Positions 16,212 through 26,901 of a stretch of 64,000 nucleotides of DNA are shown piece by piece (position 1 is the stretch's first letter; the number at the start of each line of letters is the position of its first letter). Made by a program: the position numbers and the translations under genes. The notes below the pieces were generated by a model. That model did not search any database and was not told the origin of the DNA. It saw only the letters and a list, made by a program, of their open reading frames with translations. This DNA is from DATEPR01 sp036491115. Lineage in GTDB: Bacteria; Actinomycetota; Actinomycetes; Mycobacteriales; Pseudonocardiaceae. The stretch lies in the NCBI GenBank assembly GCA_036491115.1, contig DASXCQ010000049.1, positions 1 to 64,000 of the forward strand, given 5' to 3'.

Positions 16212-17438
16212 TCAGCTGGTCAGTCCGGCCAGGTCGATGATCTCCACCTGAGCGCCGGCCGGCAGCGCCTCCGCCGCCTCCGGTACCACGAACAGGCAGT
16301 TGGCCACGGCGAACGAGCCGAGCAGGTGCGAACCCGGTCCGCCGACCGGTGCGACGCTGGCGTCGCCCGGCTCGTAGTGGCCGCGCCGGTACTGGCGCTT
16401 CCCGGCCGGCGCGGTGACCGCGGCGGCCAGCCTGGCCACCGGGCGGGGCCGCTCGGTCAGCCTGTGGCCCATCGCGGCCAGCATCGCCGGCCGCACGAAG
16501 ATCTCGAACGAGATGGCCGCGCTCACCGGGTTGCCGGGCAGCGTCACCACGGGCACGTCGTGGTAGCGGCCCGCGCCCTGCGGCCCGCCCGGCTGCATGG
16601 CCACCTTGTAGAAGGTGACGCCCTGCCCGTTCAGCGCGTCCTTCACCACCTCGTAGGCGCCCGCGCTCACCCCGCCGGACGTGATCACCAGGTCCGCGGT
16701 GGGCAGGTGCTCGGCAAGGGCGGCGTGGAACGACGCCACGTCGTCCGGCACGAACCGCAGCTGGCTCGGCTGCCCGCCCGCGGCCCGCACGGCGGCGGCC
16801 AGCATGACGCCGTTGGACTCGTAGATCTGACCGGGCAGCAGCGGCCGGCCCGGCTCCACCAGTTCCGACCCGGTGGACAGGACCAGCACCCCGGGCCTGC
16901 GGCGCACCGGCAGCGTCGCGTTGCCCACGGCGGCGGCCAGGCCGAGCTGGATCGGCCCGAGCACGGTGCCCTCGGCGAGCACCACACTGCCCCCGGCCAC
17001 GTCCTCGCCGGCCAGCCGCAGGTGGGTGCCCGCGGCGACCTCACCGAACAGCCGCACGGTCTCGGTGCCCGCGTCGGTCTGCTCGACCGGGATGACGGCG
17101 TCCGCGCCCGGCGGCACCGGCGCGCCGGTCATGATGCGGTGCACCGTGCCCGGCGCCAGCGGCACCACGTCGGTCCGGCCGGCCGGGATGTCCTCGGCCA
17201 CCGGCAGCGCGACCGGGGCGTCCCTGGTGGCACCGGCCAGGTCGGCCGCCCGGACGGCGTACCCGTCCATCGCCGAGTTGTCGAACGGCGGCAGCGAGAT
17301 CGGCGCGGTCAGGTCGGCGGCCAGCACCAGGCCGAGGCAGTCGGCCACCGGCAGGTCGACGACCGGCGTGCGGCCCAGCAGGTCCGCCACCCTGGCCCGG
17401 TGTTGTTCGACGGAGACCGGTGCGCGTGCGTCAGGCAT
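16212..17438 (-). CDS. moeA: Molybdopterin molybdenumtransferase MoeA
   Basis: MoeA inserts molybdenum into adenylated molybdopterin. The 408-residue protein has SVEQHRARV, PPFDNSAMDGYAVRA (about residue 60), the IMTGAPVPPGADAVIPVE segment, and the MogA-like domain with LSTGSEL and TSGGVSAGAYE, ending with VVTLPGNPVSAAISFE and the C-terminal beta domain. The start 17438 opens at MPDARAP. It is on the psd-pssA strand but 178 bases upstream of psd, a gap that may hold a psd promoter. It is one of six or more molybdenum genes in the window. Confidence 0.95.
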   Translation of the reverse strand: MPDARAPVSVEQHRARVADLLGRTPVVDLPVADCLGLVLAADLTAPISLPPFDNSAMDGYAVRAADLAGATRDAPVALPVAEDIPAGRTDVVPLAPGTVHRIMTGAPVPPGADAVIPVEQTDAGTETVRLFGEVAAGTHLRLAGEDVAGGSVVLAEGTVLGPIQLGLAAAVGNATLPVRRRPGVLVLSTGSELVEPGRPLLPGQIYESNGVMLAAAVRAAGGQPSQLRFVPDDVASFHAALAEHLPTADLVITSGGVSAGAYEVVKDALNGQGVTFYKVAMQPGGPQGAGRYHDVPVVTLPGNPVSAAISFEIFVRPAMLAAMGHRLTERPRPVARLAAAVTAPAGKRQYRRGHYEPGDASVAPVGGPGSHLLGSFAVANCLFVVPEAAEALPAGAQVEIIDLAGLTS

Positions 17439-17538
17439 GCGGACATCCTCACACCCCGACCCGGCCCGACCGCCGTGCGGTTCGTGCCACACTGCCGTGA
17501 TCGACGACGTATCGGTGCCGCCGGGAAGGGACGGACAC

Positions 17539-18204
17539 GTGCAGGTCCGCACGCGCCACACACCCACGTTCGGCGTGGCCAGGCTGGTGCTGGCGCCCAG
17601 TGAGGGCGTACTGACGTCGGCCGGCGCGATGGTCGCGACCAGCTACGGCGTCGGCGTGGAACGCGCGGCGGGCACGGCGTTCAAGCAGCTGGCGAAGTCG
17701 TGGAAGGACGCGGAGATCTGCACGGCGCCGCCGGAGGGCGGCTGGATCGACGTCTCGCCCGCCCTGCCCGGCGATCTGCACCTGCTGGAACTGGACGGCA
17801 CCGGCGGCTGGTGCGTCGGCCGGGACTCCTGGGTGGCGGCGGCCAGCACCGTCCGGCTGGAGATCGGCTGGTTCGGGTTCCGCACGATCTTCGGCGGCGA
17901 CGTCGGCTTCCTCGCGCACGTGGACGGGTCGGGGCCGCTGGTGCTGGCCTGCTGCGGCGCGTTGGACCTGGTCACGCTGGCTCCCGGCGAGCTGATCACC
18001 GTCGACCCCGGCCACCTGGTGGCCTACCCGGACACCGTGCAGTGCCGCCTGCGGGCCGTGCACCCGTCGGTGGAGACCCAGTCGGTGCGCACCGGTGAGG
18101 GCCTGGTCCTCGACTTCGCCGGTCCCGGCCAACTGGTCACCCAGACCCGGGGACCGAGGGCGATGGCCACCTGGCTGACCGGGCTCGTGCCGGCGGCCCG
18201 CTAG
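17539..18204 (+). CDS. AIM24-family protein
   Basis: The 221-residue protein belongs to the AIM24 (DUF124) beta-helical family: glycine-rich strands, GDLHLLELDG, a GGWCVGRDSWVAA region and the C-terminal GELITVDPGHLVAYPDTV segment. The function in bacteria is not established. GTG 17539 follows AAGGGA with a fitting gap; GTG 17497 is an alternative leaderless start. It is divergent from moeA. Its stop codon TAG forms part of a TAGGCT -10 box for the next gene, the protein kinase. Confidence 0.8.
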   Translation: MQVRTRHTPTFGVARLVLAPSEGVLTSAGAMVATSYGVGVERAAGTAFKQLAKSWKDAEICTAPPEGGWIDVSPALPGDLHLLELDGTGGWCVGRDSWVAAASTVRLEIGWFGFRTIFGGDVGFLAHVDGSGPLVLACCGALDLVTLAPGELITVDPGHLVAYPDTVQCRLRAVHPSVETQSVRTGEGLVLDFAGPGQLVTQTRGPRAMATWLTGLVPAAR

Positions 18205-18214
18205 GCTGCGGTGC

Positions 18215-19486
18215 GTGTCGGAGGACCTCACCGGACGTCGCGTCGGTCATTACCGTATCGACGGAGTGCTGGGCAGAGGCGGCATGAGCGTGATGTACCG
18301 GGCCACCGACGTCCGGCTCGGCCGCAAGGTCGCCCTGAAGGTGATGGGCGAGAACCTGACCGGCGACGCCGAGTTCCGGGAGCGGTTCGTCGACGAGGCC
18401 CGCAACACCTCGGCCATCGACCACGCGAACGTGGTTCCGCTGTACGACTTCGGCGAGATCGACAGCCTGCTGTTCATCGCCATGCGGCTGGTGGACGGCG
18501 CCGACCTGGCCAAGCTGATCAAGGACGGCCCGCTGTCCCCGGCCCGCGCGCTGGCGCTGCTGGCGCAGGTGGCCGAGGCCCTGGACATGCTGCACGACCG
18601 GGGTCTGGTGCACCTGGACGTGAAGCCGGCCAATGTGCTGGTCACCACCCGGGAGTCGGCCAGCGAGCACGTCTACCTGGCCGACTTCGGCCTGACCCGG
18701 CGCGGCGCCACCGGCCACCGGACCCGCAGCGGTGACTTCCTCGGCTCGCCCACCTACGCGGCGCCGGAGCACCTGCGCGGTGAACCGGTGGACGGCCGGA
18801 CCGACGAGTACGCCCTGACCTGCGTGCTGTTCGCCTGCCTGACCGGCAGGCCGCCGTTCCGGGGTGAGGTGCCCTCGGTGATCGCCGGCCACCTCACCCG
18901 GGAGCCACCGCCGATCACCGGTCTGGTGATGCTGCCCGCGTCGATCGACACGGTGATCCGCAAGGGCATGGCCAAGGTCCCCGCCGACCGCTACCCGGAC
19001 TGCCGGTCGCTGGTCGCCGCCGCGCGCTCGGCGCTGGCCTCGGTGGCCCGGCCGGGCATGCCGCCGCTGGTCCGGGACACCGGCGCCACTCCGGCGGCCG
19101 AACCGTCCTCGGGGCCGCGGTCCGGTCCCCGGCCCGGCCCGCCGGTCGGTCCGCCGTCCGGCCCGCAGCCGGTGCAGACACCCCCGCCCTGGCAGGCGCC
19201 GCAGCCGACCCCGGCGCGGGCCGCCTTCCCGCCCCCGGTGAGCCGGCCGGCGCCACCGCAACAGCAGCACCCGCAGCCACAGCAGCCGCAGCGGCCGCAG
19301 CGGCCGGCCGGGCAGGGCATGCCCCAGGTGAGTGGCGAGCCGGTCCGACTGCGTCCGCCGGCACCGGCGAACGCCAGCGCGTTCGCCCCGGAACGCGGCG
19401 TGCTGTCTCGCTGGGGACTGCCCATCCTGGTGGGCGTGGCGTTCCTCGTGGTGATCGTCGTGCTCATCATCGCGTTCAGCGGGTGA
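18215..19486 (+). CDS. Membrane-anchored Ser/Thr protein kinase, non-RD type
   Basis: The 423-residue protein has a full Hanks-type kinase domain (residues ~10-270): glycine loop LGRGGMSVMY, ATP lysine in VALKVM (about residue 44), catalytic loop HLDVKPANV (about 132), DFG in YLADFGL, and APE in YAAPEHL. The usual HRD is HLD here, so it is a non-RD kinase. A long Pro/Gln-rich linker (about 285-375) leads to one C-terminal membrane helix; only a few residues lie beyond it, so there is no external sensor domain. GTG 18215 is eight bases after the TAGGCT box, a leaderless start. Confidence 0.9.
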   Translation: MSEDLTGRRVGHYRIDGVLGRGGMSVMYRATDVRLGRKVALKVMGENLTGDAEFRERFVDEARNTSAIDHANVVPLYDFGEIDSLLFIAMRLVDGADLAKLIKDGPLSPARALALLAQVAEALDMLHDRGLVHLDVKPANVLVTTRESASEHVYLADFGLTRRGATGHRTRSGDFLGSPTYAAPEHLRGEPVDGRTDEYALTCVLFACLTGRPPFRGEVPSVIAGHLTREPPPITGLVMLPASIDTVIRKGMAKVPADRYPDCRSLVAAARSALASVARPGMPPLVRDTGATPAAEPSSGPRSGPRPGPPVGPPSGPQPVQTPPPWQAPQPTPARAAFPPPVSRPAPPQQQHPQPQQPQRPQRPAGQGMPQVSGEPVRLRPPAPANASAFAPERGVLSRWGLPILVGVAFLVVIVVLIIAFSG

Positions 19487-19526
19487 CACCCGATCGGGCA
19501 TCCCGCGCCCACTCTGACGTGCTGTT

Positions 19527-19553
19527 CTTGCACTCGGGGTCGGAGAGTGCTAA
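19527..19553 (+). promoter_or_regulatory. CIRCE operator 1 (HrcA site) before groEL
   Basis: The 9-9-9 layout is kept: left arm CTTGCACTC, nine-base spacer, right arm GAGTGCTAA. Two mismatches in the outer part of the left arm. TTGCAC (19528-19533) and TAAACA (19551-19556) are 17 bases apart and could be the -35 and -10 boxes, so HrcA binding would block the polymerase. Confidence 0.9.
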
Positions 19554-19561
19554 ACACGGTA

Positions 19562-19588
19562 TTGGCACTCGGACCACCCGAGTGCCAG
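19562..19588 (+). promoter_or_regulatory. CIRCE operator 2 (HrcA site) before groEL
   Basis: Left arm TTGGCACTC and right arm GAGTGCCAG flank a nine-base spacer. Centre-to-centre distance to the first CIRCE is 35 bases. Tandem CIRCE boxes are known for actinobacterial chaperonin genes. Confidence 0.9.
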
Positions 19589-19776
19589 GCGTGAGTGCGC
19601 CGCACGAAACGCCTTGAGGTCGGGACGGTGAGGTCGACGTCCGGGTGGTGTGAACCCCTGGGCCGACCGTCCGTCGCGGGCACCGAGCCTGGCCGAGCCA
19701 CGTGTCCTGCATGGCAGCGGAACGCACGACCGCGTTCCCGCGCGCCATGGTTGTCCAACCGGAGGACCACACAGCA

Positions 19777-21402
<1,626 letters not shown>

Positions 21403-21430
21403 TCCGTTTCGTTTGAGGTCCGCAGTACCG

Positions 21431-21467
21431 GAGTGGCCCCGGACACCTACGGTGTCCGGGGCCACTC
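21431..21467 (+). terminator. Strong hairpin terminator after groEL
   Basis: Perfect 17-base arms (21431-21447 and 21451-21467) close on a TAC loop, 29 bases after the groEL stop. A short T-containing run follows but no long T tract, as is usual in this group. Confidence 0.85.
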
Positions 21468-21740
21468 TCTGTGTCCGACTGGTCCGTTCGGACTAGGGAG
21501 TTGTGCACGTCTGTGGATGGAGTTGTGGGTACCCATCGTGGGGGACCGCTCGGCCGAGTGTGACCGGCGGTGGTGATCGTCCGTTCAGCGGTGTGAACTG
21601 TTCGGTCAAGCCGACCGGCGGACCGGTCACCGGCGATCTGCCCGGCACAACAGCCCGACCGATCAGGGTCGCCCGTTCGGCGCAGTGACGTGGCCTTTCG
21701 CCGAGATGCACTCCCATCACGTGGGTAGCTGTCGGATTCT
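21468..21740. other. Gene-free spacer between groEL terminator and SDR gene
   Basis: No open frame with coding character is seen here. The last bases hold GATTCT directly before the SDR start, a possible -10 box. Nothing else stands out. Confidence 0.5.
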
Positions 21741-22637
21741 GTGGCCATGGGGATCCTGGACGGCAAGGCCATCGTGGTCACGGGCGCGGGCAGGGGACTG
21801 GGCGAGGCGTACGCGATCCACGCCTCGCACGCCGGCGCGAGGCTGGTGGTCAACGACATCGACGCGGATTTCGCCGAGCGGACGGCGGAGCACATCCGGT
21901 CCTACGGCGGGGAGGCCGTGGCCAGTGGCCACGACGTGGCCGAGCCGGACGACGCGCAGGCGCTGATCGACTACTGCCTGGCCACCTACGGCGGCATCGA
22001 CGGCCTGGTGAACAACGCGGGCGTGAACTACGAGGCGCTGCCCTGGGACGACAGTCCGGAGCGGATGCGCGAACTGTTCGAGACCAACTTCTTCGGGGTG
22101 TTCCACTGCGGCCAGGCCGCGATCATCGCGATGCGCGCGGCCGGCACCACCGGGTCGATCGTCAACATCGCCTCGGGCGCCCTGCTCGGCCAGCGCAAGC
22201 TCGCCGCCTACGCCGCCAGCAAGGGCGCCATCGCCTCGCTGACCTACTCGTGGGCGCTGGACACCGATGACATCGGCATCCGGGTCAACGCCCTCTGCCC
22301 GGTCGCGCACACCAGGATGGTGTGGGAGTCCGAGCGCAGCCTGCGCAACTCGCCGCCCGAGCAGACGCCCGGCAGGGTGGCCCCCGTGGTGCTGTTCCTG
22401 CTGTCCGAGCGGTCCGCCGGGATCACCGGCCAACTCATCCGGTGCAACGGGCGGGAGTTGCACATCGTCGGCCAGCCCTTCCTGAAGCAGCCGATCCTGG
22501 CCAACAACAACTGGGACACCACGACGGTCGAGCGGGCGTTCACCGAGGTGTTCCAGGCCCATCTGGAGCCGTTCGGGCTCGAGAAGCGGATGCCGGCCCG
22601 GTTGCACGGCCTGCTCACCCCCAGCCGCGGCGCCTGA
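21741..22637 (+). CDS. Short-chain dehydrogenase/reductase (SDR)
   Basis: The 298-residue protein has a classical SDR fold: cofactor motif VTGAGRGLGEA (about residue 14), LVNNAGV (about 91), catalytic Ser in NIASGALLG and YAASK (Tyr-x3-Lys, about 155). The Asp in VVNDIDADF suggests NAD preference. The C-terminal ~60 residues extend beyond a normal SDR. The substrate is unknown. GTG 21741 or ATG 21747 are both possible starts; the former is used. Location beside groEL is shared with M. tuberculosis Rv0439c (from memory). Confidence 0.85.
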   Translation: MAMGILDGKAIVVTGAGRGLGEAYAIHASHAGARLVVNDIDADFAERTAEHIRSYGGEAVASGHDVAEPDDAQALIDYCLATYGGIDGLVNNAGVNYEALPWDDSPERMRELFETNFFGVFHCGQAAIIAMRAAGTTGSIVNIASGALLGQRKLAAYAASKGAIASLTYSWALDTDDIGIRVNALCPVAHTRMVWESERSLRNSPPEQTPGRVAPVVLFLLSERSAGITGQLIRCNGRELHIVGQPFLKQPILANNNWDTTTVERAFTEVFQAHLEPFGLEKRMPARLHGLLTPSRGA

Positions 22638-22640
22638 GCG

Positions 22641-22859
22641 TCAGCGCCCCTCCTCCGGCACCACCAGCCAGCACACCAGGTACACCACGGCGCCCAGGCC
22701 GAAGCCGAAGATGGTGGCCACGACGAGCAGCACCCGCAGCAGCGAGACGTCGATGTCCAGCAGCTTGGCCGCGCCGCCGCACACTCCGGCGACCACGCGG
22801 TCGTCGGCGCTGCGGCGGAAGGTGTGGACCGGGCGGTCGTTCTGAGTCGTGTATGTCAT
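22641..22859 (-). CDS. PspC-domain membrane protein
   Basis: The 72-residue protein is a single PspC domain: basic start FRRSADDRVVAGVCGGAAKLLDID, then a hydrophobic span (residues ~40-65) and a short tail VVPEEGR. PspC proteins act in envelope stress sensing. The start 22859 opens at MTYTTQN. It is convergent with the SDR gene, three bases apart. Confidence 0.88.
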   Translation of the reverse strand: MTYTTQNDRPVHTFRRSADDRVVAGVCGGAAKLLDIDVSLLRVLLVVATIFGFGLGAVVYLVCWLVVPEEGR

Positions 22860-22959
22860 GACGCAAGGCTCGCCGCGCCGGCGGCTCGTGACATCAGGGA
22901 GTGACCCTGACCGAGCCCGGAACAACGACCCCGATCCGGCCCCGACCTAAACTGCCCTC

Positions 22960-23862
22960 ATGGCCGACGCGATCAGGGATCACACCCCGGTGACCAGTCC
23001 CGACGACCTGGCGGTTCGGCTGGACAGCGTCGGTTACCTCGCCGACCAGGGCCTCGCTACAGCCGCCTACCTGGCGATCACCATGCGCAGGCCGCTGTTC
23101 TGCGAGGGCGAGCCGGGCACCGGAAAGACCGCGCTGGCGCTGGCCGTCGCCGAGGCGCTGGGCCTGAACCTGATCCGGTTGCAGTGCCACGAGGGCATCG
23201 ACGCGGCGCAGGCCCTGTACGACTGGGACTTCCCGCGCCAGTTGCTGCACCTGCGCACGCTGGAGGCGCTGGCCGACGGCGGCCTGGACGCGGAGACCGT
23301 CGAGTCGTCGCTGTACACCGAGCGGTTCCTGCTGGCCCGGCCGCTGTTGCGGGCGCTGCGCGAGTCGCCGTGCGTGCTGCTGGTGGACGAGGTGGACCGC
23401 GCGGACGACGAGTTCGAGGCGTTCCTGCTGGAGATCCTGAGCGAGCACGCGGTCACCATCCCGGAGTTGGGCGAGGTGCGGGCCACGGTGCCGCCGGTGG
23501 TGGTGTTGACGTCCAACCGGACCCGTGAGGTGCACGACGCGTTGAAGCGCCGCTGCCTCTACCACTGGCTGGAACATCCGGACCTGGCCAGGGAGGTGGC
23601 GATCATCAGCCGCCGCCTGCCCGGCATCGGTGACCGGCTGGCCGTCCAGGTGGCCGGTGCGGTGCGCCGGTTGCGCCAGCTGGAGCTGCTCAAGCCGCCC
23701 GGCGTGGCGGAGGCGCTGGACTGGGGTGCCGCGCTGCTCGCGCTGGGCACGTCGGAACTGGACGCGCAGTCGGCCGCCGCGACGTTGGGCGCGGTGTTGA
23801 AGTACCGCGAGGACACCGAGCGGGTGGTGGCCGCGGGACTGGACGCGTTGCTCGCGGGTTGA
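22960..23862 (+). CDS. MoxR-family AAA+ ATPase of the cox operon
   Basis: The 300-residue ATPase has Walker A GEPGTGKTALA (about residue 50), Walker B VLLVDEVDRAD (about 143), and sensor 1 LTSNRTREV. It corresponds to CoxD-like ATPases that help mature molybdenum hydroxylases together with a VWA protein. TAAACT lies six bases before the ATG, so the mRNA is probably leaderless. It heads a run of same-strand genes to coxG. Divergent from the pspC gene. Confidence 0.9.
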   Translation: MADAIRDHTPVTSPDDLAVRLDSVGYLADQGLATAAYLAITMRRPLFCEGEPGTGKTALALAVAEALGLNLIRLQCHEGIDAAQALYDWDFPRQLLHLRTLEALADGGLDAETVESSLYTERFLLARPLLRALRESPCVLLVDEVDRADDEFEAFLLEILSEHAVTIPELGEVRATVPPVVVLTSNRTREVHDALKRRCLYHWLEHPDLAREVAIISRRLPGIGDRLAVQVAGAVRRLRQLELLKPPGVAEALDWGAALLALGTSELDAQSAAATLGAVLKYREDTERVVAAGLDALLAG

Positions 23863-23994
23863 GCCGCCGGTCCACCCACGGTCGGAGCGAAGATCGACCA
23901 CGGTTCCACCCTGGGACCGGCGATTCGCGGCCCGCGTCCCGGCATCGTTCTCGGCATGGCCACCATCCCGGTGGCCCGCCGAGAGGGGGACGCT

Positions 23995-24585
23995 GTGGGA
24001 ACGCCCACGATTACCGCGCTGTACCGGCGGATCGGGCCCGCCTTGCTGATCAGCATCGTGGCGCCGATCGTGGTCTTCGAGCTGATCAGGTCTACTGTGG
24101 ACAACGACACGCTGTCGTTGGCGATCGGTGCCGCCGTCCCGCTGTTGTGGACACTGGGCAGGCTGGTCGTGGCCAGGGTGGTCGACCCGATCGGCGTCGC
24201 CGCCCTCGTGCTGTACGGCGTCGGGCTGCTGGTGGTGTGGCTCACCGGTGGCAGCGCGCTGGGGCTGGAGTTGCGCGACGCGGCGCCCACCGGGCTGATC
24301 GGCTTGGTCTGCCTGGGTTCCGTGCTGGTCCAACGCCCGTTGGTCACGCTGCTGCTGCGGCTGGCCAAGCGTCCCGTGGCGCTCGACCGGCGTTCCGCCA
24401 CCATGATCACCGCACTGGCCGGAGCGACGCTGGTCGTCCACGCGGCCGCGCTGACGGTCCTCGCGATGAGCCTGTCGGTCAGCACGTACGTCGCCGTGCA
24501 CCAGGTGGTCGGGCTGTCGATCGTGGCGGCCGGCGTGGCCGGAATCTGGTGGTACCGCCGAATCAGCGTAGTGCCGGCCGCCTGA
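23995..24585 (+). CDS. Integral membrane protein of unknown function
   Basis: The 196-residue protein has about six membrane helices, starting with LLISIVAPIVVFELI, and basic loops such as RLAKRPVALDRR. It resembles the loosely defined VC0807-like membrane proteins of actinomycetes; I would not assign a function. GTG 23995 is preferred because GAGAGGGGG precedes it; ATG 23956 is the longer alternative. It lies between moxR and the VWA gene, but a link to molybdenum enzymes is not evident. Confidence 0.65.
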   Translation: MGTPTITALYRRIGPALLISIVAPIVVFELIRSTVDNDTLSLAIGAAVPLLWTLGRLVVARVVDPIGVAALVLYGVGLLVVWLTGGSALGLELRDAAPTGLIGLVCLGSVLVQRPLVTLLLRLAKRPVALDRRSATMITALAGATLVVHAAALTVLAMSLSVSTYVAVHQVVGLSIVAAGVAGIWWYRRISVVPAA

Positions 24586-24631
24586 CCTGCGATGATTCCA
24601 TTCGCCGGTCGCTTGGGGTGACAATGCGGTC

Positions 24632-25765
24632 ATGGGCACCGGTACCTCGCCCGTCGAGCCCCTGCCCGGGCTGGTCGGGTTCACGCACGCGCTGCGGCGC
24701 GCCGGCCTGCCCTGCGACCCCCACCGCACGACCGCCTACCTGGACGCGGTCGGCCGCCTGGACCTGACGGACCCGGCCAGCCTCTACTGGGCCGGCCGGG
24801 TCACGTTGTGCGCCCAGCCGGACGACCTGCCCGCCTACGACGAGGCGTTCACCGCCTGGTTCTCCCCCGGCTGGCGCCCGCCCCGCCCGACGCCACCGGC
24901 CGACGACGGACCCGCGCACACGCCGATGACCGCGAGCGTGCTGCCGGCACCGGCGAACGGGACGACACCGGACGGTGAGCGCACCGCGGTCCCGACACTC
25001 GCGCCGAGCGACGTGGAAGTGTTGCGGCGCCGCAACATCAGCGAACTGTCCGCCGCTGAGCGACAGCACCTGCGGGAACTGCTGGCCCTGCTGCGGATCG
25101 AACCGCCGACCCGGCGGGCGTCCCGCAGGCGGCCGTCCCGGCGCGGTGATCTCGACCCGCGCCGCACGCTGCGCGCGCTGCTGGCCAACGGCGGCGAACC
25201 GGTGCGGCTGCCCAAGCACCGGGCCGCCACCCGGCCGCGCCGGTTGGTGCTGCTGGTCGACGTGTCCGGGTCGATGAAGCCCTACGCCGACGCGCTGTTG
25301 CGGTTCGCGCACGTGATCACCCGGCGGGCGCCGGGCTCGACCGAGGTGTTCACGCTGGGCACCCGGATGACCAGGGTGTCCCGGCAGTTGCGGCTGCGCG
25401 ACCCGGAACAGGCCCTGGCGGCCGCGTCGTCCGCGGTGCCGGACTTCGCCGGGGGGACCCGGCTGGGCGAGGGCCTGCGGGCGTTCCTGGACCGATGGGG
25501 CCAGCGCGGGGTGGCCCGGCGGGCGGTGGTGGTGCTGTTCTCGGACGGCTGGGAGCGCGGCGATCCGGCCCTGCTCGGCGAGCAGATGGCGCGGCTGCGC
25601 CGGCTCGCGCACACGGTGATCTGGGCGAACCCGCACGCCGGTCAGACGGACTACCGTCCGGTACAGTCCGGAATTGCGGCGGCCCTCCCGTACGTTGACC
25701 GGTTGGTGGCCGGTCACAGCCTGGCCGCCCTGGAAACCATCCTTCGGGAGATCCGTGATGCGTGA
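24632..25765 (+). CDS. VWA-domain protein, CoxE-like
   Basis: The 377-residue cytoplasmic protein has an N-terminal helical region and a C-terminal von Willebrand A domain (about residues 205-370) with an intact MIDAS: DVSGSM, the Thr in GGTRLGEG and the Asp in FSDGWERGD. CoxE and the MoxR ATPase act together in placing the metal/sulfur site of molybdenum hydroxylases, by analogy with Oligotropha CoxD/CoxE. Its end overlaps xdhC by eight bases. Linker residues 85-180 are proline/arginine-rich. Confidence 0.87.
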   Translation: MGTGTSPVEPLPGLVGFTHALRRAGLPCDPHRTTAYLDAVGRLDLTDPASLYWAGRVTLCAQPDDLPAYDEAFTAWFSPGWRPPRPTPPADDGPAHTPMTASVLPAPANGTTPDGERTAVPTLAPSDVEVLRRRNISELSAAERQHLRELLALLRIEPPTRRASRRRPSRRGDLDPRRTLRALLANGGEPVRLPKHRAATRPRRLVLLVDVSGSMKPYADALLRFAHVITRRAPGSTEVFTLGTRMTRVSRQLRLRDPEQALAAASSAVPDFAGGTRLGEGLRAFLDRWGQRGVARRAVVVLFSDGWERGDPALLGEQMARLRRLAHTVIWANPHAGQTDYRPVQSGIAAALPYVDRLVAGHSLAALETILREIRDA

Positions 25766-26900
25766 CGTACTGGACGAGTTGTACCGCCGCTGGTCGGCAG
25801 GGGAACGGGTCGGCCTGGGCACTGTCGTGGCGACGTTTCGGTCGGCGCCCAGGGAGCCAGGGTCCGCGATGCTGGTGGCCGGTGACGGCGAGGTGTCCGG
25901 CAGCGTGTCCGGCGGGTGTGTCGAGGGCGCTGTCTACGAGCTGGCCCAGGAGAAGATCACCGAGGGCGGCGCGGTGTTGCAGCGCTACGGCGTGAGCGAC
26001 GACGACGCCTTCGCGGTGGGTCTGACCTGCGGCGGCATCCTGGACGTCTACGTGGAGGCCGTGGACCGGGCGAGCTTCCCCGAACTGCCCGACATCGTCC
26101 AGTCGGTGCACGACGGCCGGCCGGTGGCGGTGGCGAAGGTGGTCGAGCACCCGGACGCCGACTGGCTGGGTCGTTACCTGGTGGTGTGGCCGGACAAGGT
26201 GGTCGGCAGGCTGGGTTCGGAGCGGGCCGACGACGCGATCGCCGACGACGCCAGGGGCCTGCTGGCCGCCGGGCGCAGTGCCACGCTCCAGTACGGGCCG
26301 GACGGCCAGCGGCGCGGCGAGGGCATGAAGGTGTTCGTCAACGCCTTCGAGCCGCCGCCCAGGATGCTGGTGTTCGGCGCCATCGACTTCGCGGCCGCGA
26401 TGGCCGGTCTGGGTTCCTACCTCGGCTACCAGGTCACGGTCTGCGACGCACGCGCCGTGTTCGCCACGGCCACCCGGTTCCCGCACGCCGACGAGGTCGT
26501 CGTCGACTGGCCGCACCGATACCTGGCCGCGGAGGCCGAGGCCGGGCGGATCGACAGCCGGACCGTCGTCACGGTGCTCACCCACGACCCCAAGTTCGAC
26601 GTGCCGCTGCTGGAGGTCGCGCTGGGCCTGGACCTCGGCTACGTGGGTGCGATGGGTTCCCGCCGCACGCACGAGGACCGGTTGGCCCGGTTGCGCGAGA
26701 TCGGCGTCACCGAGGACCAGCTGGCGAAGCTGGCCTCGCCGATCGGGCTGGACCTGGGCGCCCGCACCCCGGAGGAGACCGCCGTGTCGATCGCGGCCGA
26801 GATGATCGCGCTGCGCTGGGGCGGCCAGGGAGTGCGGCTGGCCTCCACCACCGGGCGGATCCACCGCGAGCCGGGCGTACCGGCCGAGCAGGCGCACTGA
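25758..26900 (+). CDS. XdhC/CoxI-family molybdenum cofactor insertion protein
   Basis: XdhC proteins bind molybdopterin and load its sulfurated form into hydroxylases. The 380-residue protein has the N-terminal XdhC domain (GSVSGGCVEGAVYE, about residue 50; LTCGGILDVYVE) and a C-terminal Rossmann domain (MLVFGAIDFAAAMA, about 208; YVGAMGSRRTHEDRL). Start 25758 overlaps the VWA gene. It is the last gene before the gap of 129 bases that contains twin repeats in front of coxS. Confidence 0.92.
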   Translation: MRDVLDELYRRWSAGERVGLGTVVATFRSAPREPGSAMLVAGDGEVSGSVSGGCVEGAVYELAQEKITEGGAVLQRYGVSDDDAFAVGLTCGGILDVYVEAVDRASFPELPDIVQSVHDGRPVAVAKVVEHPDADWLGRYLVVWPDKVVGRLGSERADDAIADDARGLLAAGRSATLQYGPDGQRRGEGMKVFVNAFEPPPRMLVFGAIDFAAAMAGLGSYLGYQVTVCDARAVFATATRFPHADEVVVDWPHRYLAAEAEAGRIDSRTVVTVLTHDPKFDVPLLEVALGLDLGYVGAMGSRRTHEDRLARLREIGVTEDQLAKLASPIGLDLGARTPEETAVSIAAEMIALRWGGQGVRLASTTGRIHREPGVPAEQAH

Positions 26901-26901
26901 G

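Noticed and set aside
16873..17496. Long N-terminal extension of the AIM24 protein
   Set aside because: It is antisense to moeA and has no family resemblance.
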